A stretch of DNA of 64,000 nt. Origin: an uncultured Lachnospiraceae bacterium (GTDB taxonomy: Bacteria > Bacillota > Clostridia > Lachnospirales > Lachnospiraceae). Numbering within the stretch: the stretch's first letter is position 1; every line of letters starts with the position of its first letter. A program made the translations under genes and the position numbers. Shown here piece by piece: positions 20,101 through 27,600 of this stretch. The notes below the pieces were generated by a model. The model had not been told where the DNA came from, ran no database searches, and saw only the letters and a program-made list of their open reading frames with translations. The stretch is taken from the NCBI GenBank assembly GCA_934351255.1, contig CAKRJH010000010.1, forward strand, positions 1 to 64,000, in the 5' to 3' direction.

Positions 20101-22357
20101 TTCCTTGAAGAAATCTTCTACGAAGTTTGGACAATATGCAAACAACTTGGATGATTATGAAATTTCAGTCAAGACGTTATCTCTTTCTGAATGGTTAAAG
20201 GCATTTGCAGATGTAGCAACAAATGACCAGGCAGAACGTACTGCATTTATGCAGGATAGAGATAATAAGGACGAAGAGAAAGTCTACTATTATCCCAATG
20301 AAGTGGAAGGAACAGAACTGCAGGGTGAGCAGGGGTACAATGTATTCTTGGTAAGTTGTGGAAATAAATTCCAGAAGGCTGATAATTCCTGCGGAGCAGT
20401 TTCCTTTATGAACCATGTGGCAGAGCAGGGAAGCAGTGTACTGTATACGCAGGACTCTGTATCTGATCAGGATGTCGGGAATAAGACATTGACTCAGAAT
20501 ATGAAAGATGTCATGAATATGAGTCGTTTCTCGGCAAAAGAGTACAAGGATAAGGCAACTTATGTTGCAGGTACACTGGATAAGAATAAGAAGAATAAAA
20601 CCTATAAGATTACGAATGGATCTCTTGAGTATACCTATTATAAGGTTATGAATCTGGGAGCTTCTGATAATACCTATCCGGTATATGATAAGAGCATCTG
20701 GAAGCTTCTCGATGAGTCTACCAATGCAGCGTATGGTATGTCAGGTCAGAAGGCCACGACAGCGACCAGAATCAATAAGGGTACGATTACTTCTTATCCT
20801 TACAAGATTGACAATAGTATAGCGATCTCTGGAACACAGGGGCAGACCTTCCAGTTGAATATGGAAAATCCGAACCTGAATGTATGGTATTGCCTGGGTG
20901 GTAAAGATAACACCACATATGGTATTTCACCAAATGATGCGACAAATAACTACTATCTGTACACGGTGGATAATACCACATATGCGGGTATCAATTTGGC
21001 AGACCAGAACAGTGAGATGGAGGTAAAACTCTTTATCAATGCTCTGATCGGAACTTACGAACATTCCTATAAGTATCCGGCGGTTGCTGTAAACAGCATT
21101 CGGGATCTGGAAGAAAAGTCAGATATTAAAGTAACACTGAAAGATAAGACAGAAAAACGTCGTGTCTATGTTGCTGATGTACCGACTTCTACTGAAACTG
21201 TCGATGTAACGCAGTATCGTGATTATGAGCCAGGATCGACCGCAATGCCAAAGGGTACTCCGAAGCCAACACCGACTGTGACACCGGAACCGACACCAAC
21301 GGTTCCACCGGCAACGGAAGAACCAACTGAGGATCCGAATGCAACGGATGAGCCGGAAGAAACAGCAGCACCTACACCGGAACCTACAGTTGCTCCGATA
21401 ACTGCTTTTGTAAATGAAACATCAAGTAGAGGCACGAATTTTGTGTCTGATATGAGTCAACCATATTGGAGTAATATTACAGACAGTTCGGTCATTGTGG
21501 TGAAATATACTACGGATAGTACTACAAAAGAACATAATCGAATTGATTCTTCGTATACTTTGCTGACATGGAAAGTAGATGATCGGTCTAAGAACATTAA
21601 TTATGCAACAGCAGGAGAGTTTAAAGCATGTAGTGGTGAATCCACGGATCCTTATGAAATTCAGACTGCACAGATTACTATTGGAGAATTGAAGAAAAAC
21701 TGTGGAGCAAGTCAGATTGACAAATTGCAGTTACTTTCCGACTGGAGAGGAATTATTAAAAGTGTTACCATTTATTTAAAGGAAGCAGATGCTTCTGGTG
21801 GAGGTGATGGTACTGGAGATGCTGGAACAGAGGAACCAGAAGAACCGGAAGTAGACACTTCACTGGTACGGGAAGAAGTGACAGGAACTAAGTATCTGGC
21901 TGCCGGGGATGATATGAAGGTCTATTTCACTCCGTATGATGGATATATTTCACATGGAGGAATAAGACAGTTTGCAATTAATTATGTGAATAAGATTGAT
22001 GATTGCAAACTGGAGGGTGTCCAGAACCTTGATCGTGTAGCTATTGATACAATCTTCCAGAAGGTATTAATCTACGATGAAGAGAAAAAGACGAAAGAAA
22101 CGCATATCTATAAGTACAAGGGTAAATATGATGAACAATTAAAGTCATTTGTATTTACGGTAAATGACAGGAACTGGCTGACTTCAGATGAGGAGTTCTT
22201 TATCGGATATAATAAAGCGGTTGCGGAGACGCAGTTCAACTATATCAGATTCGATATCAGCAACAAAAAGAAGGACGCTACCACGTATCTGCAGCTTAGT
22301 CCTACGACAGAGCAGCATCAGGTAGACGACAACGTATATGTATTCCCATTAGACTAA
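17108..22357 (+). CDS. Giant membrane-anchored surface protein, DUF5057-like, last gene of the pilus operon
   Basis: The 1749-aa protein starts with a signal-anchor helix (about residues 13-32). A very large exported region follows, beginning with a conserved-looking NPFLVLEIVPQYSAAEFG segment and partly repeated near residue 620 (GKLKVLEIEPCNSFTL). I associate this pattern, from memory, with DUF5057 proteins of Clostridia. A Pro/Thr/Glu-rich linker spans about residues 1373-1433, and a final domain follows. There is no LPXTG motif, prepilin site or dockerin. It lies 40 bases after the last minor pilin and ends at the operon terminator, so it is probably a pilus partner such as a tip adhesin or surface anchor; that role is inferred. 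Confidence 0.65.
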   Translation: MKKLMSKMSRAKILVSIFVLCLVVFAGYMGYHKFTAKADQYVTDGVINEISELHKDLNQQSGTKDNPFLVLEIVPQYSAAEFGALINGCEPMDFSDQMNKYNNLNYSVGSSTQKLFADEIPYIDQNQWSKLKDHYALKTGSITMSGYYERVANGKGCYKYNGTNYADTSLVSGQTVYSPEFDYVGEDNGNFIWVTINSDKYKSFAKEENKYAKNKNANIKFSEGDRIYTERTSDASEQYYEYKNDGSLEYNSSFYFIHYNTFIRTCLDVKTKSDIENYHIIVKTIVPDELNDYPEWLDYADLIYMGCSNTGAGSLWNSSQDRIRISKALRDKYPGSSTYSTSHDLDWNVAQNLFFKVNGLEQYDGTHYNFAPLVVAKAAMDGLNGMYGASVKNYGIDYKTLDIRKAHSITDSKGQVFWDPYENNAKASESNLIKFCIMNFMMDQDDFYQKFYQGKKASDGKPVIQTKGTGKDAVGYNTAQEEGRAQTAWNVAAFLPYVANQLVQYRDNYAENADDSDIVADMRWYVRNYQYHVYDDIGQTSTGKLSNATFIFNNDTLFSQMFNTNAIAKNDNLNDEAFTWFRDEKKKDMGSMSSAQMIQYLLNYKKKGKPDDDYNPQKGKLKVLEIEPCNSFTLTEEYLTALLPSSKYSGQIEIDYMTTQEFNGSHVDLNGDYDFVYIGMNTDKFNRTEMTLAQDGKNSHEYVLYNNGLTTSDANDPDLALTGKVYLHVGDLVKNGSLSYRYSGDDISSLRKQDLLDYVAGGNPLVLADTLAAYNGKRYLRTVDTSSNMSKLVANVYKKDCVCGLSDLNDTIFDYTEYTGAKVEITESPKTYTETSKDANTEVKAKLEGTKLKFKFKIGYSKNNESYGVKILVDTNYDGVLTDNEYQSEVMYNSYDVVSRTGLTFPCGTLNEDGTEQPTEREVSYDIKDIPTGRKNGALAWKIVIYSIDNVEHYTCMSGTSWYQGDTTSTGTKVGKYEIRVLQIVDDDSESTEANLEDSLKKSSTKFGQYANNLDDYEISVKTLSLSEWLKAFADVATNDQAERTAFMQDRDNKDEEKVYYYPNEVEGTELQGEQGYNVFLVSCGNKFQKADNSCGAVSFMNHVAEQGSSVLYTQDSVSDQDVGNKTLTQNMKDVMNMSRFSAKEYKDKATYVAGTLDKNKKNKTYKITNGSLEYTYYKVMNLGASDNTYPVYDKSIWKLLDESTNAAYGMSGQKATTATRINKGTITSYPYKIDNSIAISGTQGQTFQLNMENPNLNVWYCLGGKDNTTYGISPNDATNNYYLYTVDNTTYAGINLADQNSEMEVKLFINALIGTYEHSYKYPAVAVNSIRDLEEKSDIKVTLKDKTEKRRVYVADVPTSTETVDVTQYRDYEPGSTAMPKGTPKPTPTVTPEPTPTVPPATEEPTEDPNATDEPEETAAPTPEPTVAPITAFVNETSSRGTNFVSDMSQPYWSNITDSSVIVVKYTTDSTTKEHNRIDSSYTLLTWKVDDRSKNINYATAGEFKACSGESTDPYEIQTAQITIGELKKNCGASQIDKLQLLSDWRGIIKSVTIYLKEADASGGGDGTGDAGTEEPEEPEVDTSLVREEVTGTKYLAAGDDMKVYFTPYDGYISHGGIRQFAINYVNKIDDCKLEGVQNLDRVAIDTIFQKVLIYDEEKKTKETHIYKYKGKYDEQLKSFVFTVNDRNWLTSDEEFFIGYNKAVAETQFNYIRFDISNKKKDATTYLQLSPTTEQHQVDDNVYVFPLD

Positions 22358-22380
22358 TGAGAATATGAAGCAGACATAAG

Positions 22381-22413
22381 GCCTGCCCCTTGATTTAAGG
22401 GGCAGGCTTTTTT
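22381..22413 (+). terminator. Strong intrinsic terminator of the pilus operon
   Basis: A perfect 11-bp GC-rich stem (22381-22391 with 22397-22407, 5-base loop) is followed by six Ts. Confidence 0.95.
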
Positions 22414-22440
22414 GCAGTATGTGGAGGGATATGGTAAAAT
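22412..22440 (+). promoter_or_regulatory. Putative promoter for two small ORFs
   Basis: TTGCAG (22412-22417), a 17-base spacer and TAAAAT (22435-22440) with an extended TG before the -10. It starts directly after the pilus operon terminator. Confidence 0.5.
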
Positions 22441-22491
22441 GAGTATAAGTTCTTAACATAAAGCCTAACATATAGAAATAAGGAGACTGTT

Positions 22492-22713
22492 TTGCTGATC
22501 GAAAATCAGCCGGATCATATTTTTAATGCATCTACCTGTGGGGATAATTGTGCAAGATATATTTTGGATATTGGCAGAAGAAAAGATGTAACCATCAATT
22601 TAAGACATATTATGGACTTTGGGAAACGTAGGTTTTCTATTTATATAGTTAATGAGGGAATAGAGGTTCATAGCATGGCTGAACTTGTAGAAGTTGCTGT
22701 CAAGTACGTTTAG
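22492..22713 (+). CDS. Small protein of unknown function, 73 aa
   Basis: TTG start with AAGGAG (22480-22485) at good spacing, behind a plausible promoter. The 73-aa product is soluble and mixed alpha-beta, with two cysteines in STCGDNCARY and a C-terminal VHSMAELVEVAVKYV helix. No family is recognised. The following small ORF is co-oriented, so the two may form a small operon. The sequence is more AT-rich than the flanking long genes. Confidence 0.5.
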   Translation: MLIENQPDHIFNASTCGDNCARYILDIGRRKDVTINLRHIMDFGKRRFSIYIVNEGIEVHSMAELVEVAVKYV

Positions 22714-22762
22714 GGGAAAAATATGGTAGGAAAAGTAAGTATAAAAGTATGATGGAGGAATA

Positions 22763-22954
22763 TTGGATAGGACAGAGGAGTATGCGGACAGTAAAAAATT
22801 TTTTAGCTGGGAGCAATTTTTTACAGAGTATTTGACTGATATCACAAAAAATACGTATCTTGCTTATTCAAAGAAAGAATTAAATCCTAATTATTTGAAG
22901 GGAAAGATTGCCGATACGATAGAAAATGTTCTGCCAGAAAAGATACGCGGATAA
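22763..22954 (+). CDS. Small protein of unknown function, 63 aa
   Basis: A TTG start has GGAGG at 22754-22758, with a short spacing of 4 bases. The product is charged and helical, with aromatic residues in FFSWEQFFTEYL and no membrane segment. It lies 49 bases after the preceding small ORF. An overlapping ATG frame at 22749 gives only 28 codons. The coding call is tentative; no family is recognised. Confidence 0.4.
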   Translation: MDRTEEYADSKKFFSWEQFFTEYLTDITKNTYLAYSKKELNPNYLKGKIADTIENVLPEKIRG

Positions 22955-22991
22955 TAAAATGGCAAGTTCCCCACATGAGAGAACTTGCCAT
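22951..22991 (-). terminator. Terminator of rmlA (possibly bidirectional)
   Basis: An 11-bp perfect stem pairs 22959-22969 with 22981-22991. Read leftward it is followed by TTTTATTAT; read rightward the tail is only weakly T-rich. It sits between two converging genes. Confidence 0.75.
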
Positions 22992-23008
22992 CATTTAATA
23001 TAAATATC

Positions 23009-23887
23009 TTAGTATAAAATCTTACCCTCTGCAACCTGTTTCAGGTGTTTGCCATAGGTAGACTTTCCGTACAGGTTTGCGGATTCGATCAGTTTCTCTT
23101 TGCTGATCCAGCCGTTCTTGTAAGCGATCTCCTCCACAGCGGAAATCTTGATTCCCTGGCGGTTTTCAATCACGCGGACAAATTCGGTGGCGTCAGCCAG
23201 CGCATCCATAGTACCGGTATCCAGCCATGCATATCCACGGCCGAGTGTTACGACGTCGAGGCTGCCTTCCTCCAGATACATACGGTTCAGATCGGTGATC
23301 TCCAGCTCTCCGCGAGGAGATGGCTGTACCTTCTTGGCAAAGTCTACTACGCGGTTGTCATAGAAATACAGACCGGTGACACAGTAGTTTGACTTTGGAT
23401 GTTCCGGTTTTTCTTCAATCGAGATGGCTTTGCCGTTCTCATCAAATTCCACGATACCAAAACGCTCCGGATCCTCCACATAATAGCCGAATACAGTGGC
23501 TCCGTTTGGCTTTTCTGCAGCCGCGCGCAGATGTTTACCAAGACCGCTGCCGTAGAAAATATTGTCTCCGAGTACCATCGCACAGGAATCTCCATCGATG
23601 AATTCTTCGCCGAGCAGGAATGCCTGAGCCAGTCCATCCGGGGAAGGCTGAACCTTGTACTCGAGATGGATACCAAAGTTGCTTCCATCGCCGAGCAGGC
23701 GCTCGAAGTTAGGAAGGTCAGTCGGGGTGGAGATGATCAGAATGTCACGGATGCCTGCAAGCATCAGCGTGGACAACGGATAGTAGATCATCGGTTTGTC
23801 ATATACAGGTAACAACTGTTTGGATGTTACCATCGTCAGTGGATACAGTCTGGTGCCGGATCCACCGGCCAGAATAATGCCTTTCAT
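23009..23887 (-). CDS. rmlA: Glucose-1-phosphate thymidylyltransferase
   Basis: It makes dTDP-glucose from glucose-1-phosphate and dTTP, the first step to dTDP-rhamnose and related sugars. The 292-aa protein has the nucleotide-binding GGSGTRLYPLT, the KQLLPVYDKPMIYYPLS segment, the LGDNIFYG motif and the late GYAWLDTGT motif. Length is typical of RmlA. No rmlB, rmlC or rmlD lies nearby, so the rest of the pathway must be elsewhere. It has its own promoter (23937-23965) and terminator. Confidence 0.95.
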   Translation of the reverse strand: MKGIILAGGSGTRLYPLTMVTSKQLLPVYDKPMIYYPLSTLMLAGIRDILIISTPTDLPNFERLLGDGSNFGIHLEYKVQPSPDGLAQAFLLGEEFIDGDSCAMVLGDNIFYGSGLGKHLRAAAEKPNGATVFGYYVEDPERFGIVEFDENGKAISIEEKPEHPKSNYCVTGLYFYDNRVVDFAKKVQPSPRGELEITDLNRMYLEEGSLDVVTLGRGYAWLDTGTMDALADATEFVRVIENRQGIKISAVEEIAYKNGWISKEKLIESANLYGKSTYGKHLKQVAEGKILY

Positions 23888-23936
23888 AAGTTCCCTCCAT
23901 CATATACATATAACACATGTAAAATTTCTTGGTAAT

Positions 23937-23965
23937 AGTATAACATGGATATACATTTTACGCAA
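23937..23965 (-). promoter_or_regulatory. Promoter of rmlA
   Basis: On the minus strand TTGCGT (23965-23960), a 17-base spacer and TATACT (23942-23937) with an extended TG before the -10. Confidence 0.65.
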
Positions 23966-24013
23966 TTTATGATAAAATGACAATGATTATGGATCAGAGA
24001 AAAGGGAGGCAGG

Positions 24014-24616
24014 ATGAAGTATTATATTGCGGATCTTCATTTCGGCCATGATAAGGTCAGAGTGCTGGATGGCAGGCCATTTGCTTCGGTGGAAGAGATG
24101 GATGCGCAGATGATCCGGCGTTGGAATGAAGTGGTAAGGCGCAAGGATGAAGTGTATATTCTGGGGGATTTCTGTCTGGGCAAGGCTCCGGAAGCCATGA
24201 AGTATCTGGAAGCACTTTCCGGGAAGAAATATTTGATTTCCGGGAATCATGACAGTTACTTTTTGAGGGACAAAAAGATGGATCTGTCGCTTTTTGAATG
24301 GGTCAAGCCCTATGCAGAGATGCGGGACAACGGACGTAAGGTCGTGTTATCCCATTACCCTATGATATGTTATAACGGTCAGTATCGCGGAACACAGACG
24401 TATATGCTCTACGGGCATGTACATGACACGATGGATTATGCGAATGTCTGCAGATTTGCAGAGCAGACCAGGAAGACCTGGTCTGAGAGTCTCGGGAGTT
24501 ATATTCCATGCCAGATGATCAATTGTTTCTGTGGATTCAGTGATTTCAGACCGTGGACATTGGATCAGTGGATTGCGTATCCTCAGATCCGTGAAATGGA
24601 AAGGAGAGCAAAATGA
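24014..24616 (+). CDS. Calcineurin-like metallophosphoesterase
   Basis: The 200-aa cytoplasmic protein carries the full metal-binding set of the superfamily: DLHFGH near the start, GDF, GNHD, the single SH of LSHYP, and GHVH. It is a compact stand-alone domain like those found in many Firmicutes; the substrate cannot be told from sequence. Its stop overlaps the start of the next gene by 4 bases (ATGA), so the two are translationally coupled, an odd pairing with a giant secreted protein. Confidence 0.85.
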   Translation: MKYYIADLHFGHDKVRVLDGRPFASVEEMDAQMIRRWNEVVRRKDEVYILGDFCLGKAPEAMKYLEALSGKKYLISGNHDSYFLRDKKMDLSLFEWVKPYAEMRDNGRKVVLSHYPMICYNGQYRGTQTYMLYGHVHDTMDYANVCRFAEQTRKTWSESLGSYIPCQMINCFCGFSDFRPWTLDQWIAYPQIREMERRAK

Positions 24617-27600
24617 AAAAATGGTTTAAGCGTGTAGGGGCATGTGTCCTGGCTGCATCGATGGTTTTGACCGGCGGTGCATTTTCGGATGTCAGGGCTC
24701 AGGCTGCGAGTGGCAGTATTTCAGTGACTGCCATCAGTGTGGGATCTGAGTCGAAAGATGAAGAATTTCATAGGGTCAGCCTTGATAAGACATATGCGCA
24801 GAGTTTCAGTACGGATGCCGTACAGGATGGGGAATCTGCCGGATCTCTGTACATTGATTACAATGCAGCAATTACATTCCGCCTGAATCTTACCGGTTCG
24901 GATCGCGCAAGTGTCCGTGTGTACAACAAAAGCCTGAGTGCAGAGGACGAGAAGAGATCTTCGGAGTGTCTGCTCAGTGATTATGAGGAAGGCACTATGG
25001 GCAGTAAAGATTCTGCTAACCGCTGGCTGTATCAGGATGACTATCAGGTTGCCGATGGAAATACATTTACGTTTTATAATCAATTAAATGTGGGATCGGA
25101 ATATGCCATCCGTATTATGGTGAGTGGAGGAAAGTCGTTATATTATTATGTTCATTCACTCCAGCCGGCTAAGACGGTTGAGATTTCCGGTGATTATCAG
25201 ATGCATACAGATCACAGCAAGACCTACAAGGTAAGCTGTAATCCGACGAACAGTACAGATTACTATCAGTGGAGCAGTTCTGATAAGAATGTTGCCACTG
25301 TGCCGGCTGAAGTTATGTCCGGGAAGACCGTTTCTGTGACGACCAAGAATAAAGCAGCAGCGGTTGATCTGAGTGTTCAGGCGGATCCCGGGGTTCCGGC
25401 TTCCACATCCGCTTCCAGTGTGATGAAGGTGACCAGTCCTCGCTTTGGATTAGATTCTCTGCCGATCACAGTTGGTGAATATATTCCGGCGACACAGATC
25501 GAAGTGGAGCCTGAGACAGAGGGGACATCTGCCAAACTGGCAGTGGGGGATACCCTGGCGTTGAAGGAGATGACCTCCCCTAAGAATGCCACCAAGGATT
25601 ATGATACCTGGGAATCTTCTGATAAGAAGATTGCCACGGTCGACGATAAAGGTGTGGTTACAGGTGTTTCTTCCGGTACGGTTGATATTATCTGCCGTCA
25701 GGAAAAAGATGGTGCCAATGTATATGGTACATATCGACTGACAGTATATACACCGGTTGCACCATCCGGTACGCTGCAGGCGGATGCCTCTGTTGTATAT
25801 ATCCGTGAGAACAATGAATATACGGTCAATATCACATCCACAACCAAGGGGGCTGATGAGCCTCTGGAGTGGACCTGTGATAACAGCAGCATTCAGATGA
25901 CCGATGTCTATGACGGAGACACGTTGGATACATACAAGAAGAAAATTTCTCTGAAGAGCAATTATCGGGCGGGAACGACAGCACATGTTACCGTCTCTGC
26001 CGAAAAATATAACCGTTCGACACAGATTACATTCTACATTGTTGATCCATTGGCGGACAGTGACAAACTTGACGTCACTATGACCAATGATGGCAAGAAT
26101 ACAGTATCTCAGTCAGTGGATCAGGATGAGACGATTGACTGCTACATTGGAGAGACCATGACTCTGAAGGGCGTGGCAAAGCCAGCCGGACAGGTAGGAG
26201 ATGGTCAGAAAGACATGGTGGATTTTGCGTATGATACAGAGTTCGCTCAGATCAGTGTAAACAGCACGGATGGGATCATGTCCGTTACCGGAGCAAAGAA
26301 AGGAACATTTTCCGTAACGGTTTCTTCAAGCAGTAATCCGAAGCTGAATAGTACGTTCCGGATCCGGGTGCGCCAGGTGACATCCGCGGTCACATTAAAT
26401 CCAGTCTCTGTCAACATTGCTGCGGGTACCGTTTACAAAGATCTGAAATTGTCACAGTCTGCAGGTGCAGATGAAGATATTCTCTGGACGACCAGTGACA
26501 GTAAAGTGGCAACTGTTATGCAGGCAGAAGATGGCTCTATCAGCATCAATGGTCTGACTGCGGGCAAGGCAACTATTACTGCAACAGCAAAGCATTCGTT
26601 GAAGAAGGCCACGCTGTCTGTTACTGTGACAGGAACGTCACAGCTCACCCTTACAGAGAGCAGAAAAGTGGTCAATTATGGATCCACACAGACTGTTACG
26701 TTGACCGCGAAACTGGTGGATGAGAAAGGTAATGATGTTCCTTCACCAAATCTTGAATGGTCTTCCGACAATGACACGGTGGCCAGATGGACTTCATCCA
26801 ATACCTCTGCCAAATCAGCGACCTTTAAAGTGAGTGGTTTTGGCAAGGCTATGGTTTCCGTGAAATATGGAGAGACAACGGCTACTTGTGAGGTGATCAG
26901 TTATTGTCCGATTTCCAATAACAATTATGTTGCAGTATCAGGGATTGAAAAGAATTATGACTACAATGGTGGAGAGATCAAGCCACTTCCTGTGGTTTCC
27001 TTCACAGATCCTGTGACCAAAGAGGTTTCCAACCTAAAAGAGGGAAAGGACTATACGGTCACCTATACGAGCAATCGAAATGCCGGAACTGCTTATGTCA
27101 AGATAAACGGTGCCGGAAACTTTACGAATCCGGATTCCGACAAGGTAGATGCAAGGCAGATCTCTTTTGGAATCAACAAGGTATATCTGAAGAATATGAC
27201 GATCAGTCCGGCGACGATCGCATCCCAGTATTTTACAGGCTCCGCCATGTGTCCGGAAGTAAGTGTCAGCAGTGATGCAGTTACATTTATTCCTGGTGTG
27301 GATTACACGGTAACTTACAAAAATAATGTGGCGGTTTCTACGGCTACACAGAAGGCGTCAGTAACATTGACTCCGAAGACTTCCAATTTCTATTCTGAAG
27401 CAGTGGTTATGGAGTTTGATATTGTACAGCGTCAGGTTCAGGAAGAGGCTTCACAGATACGGATTTACGATGACCAGGGCAATGAAGTGACCGGAGATAC
27501 GCTGTATGTGGATGTCAATAAAAATAATACGGATTATTATACTGTGAAAGCAGTCAGCGAAAACGGCTCCTGTGACGACATTGTAAAGATTGATAATACA

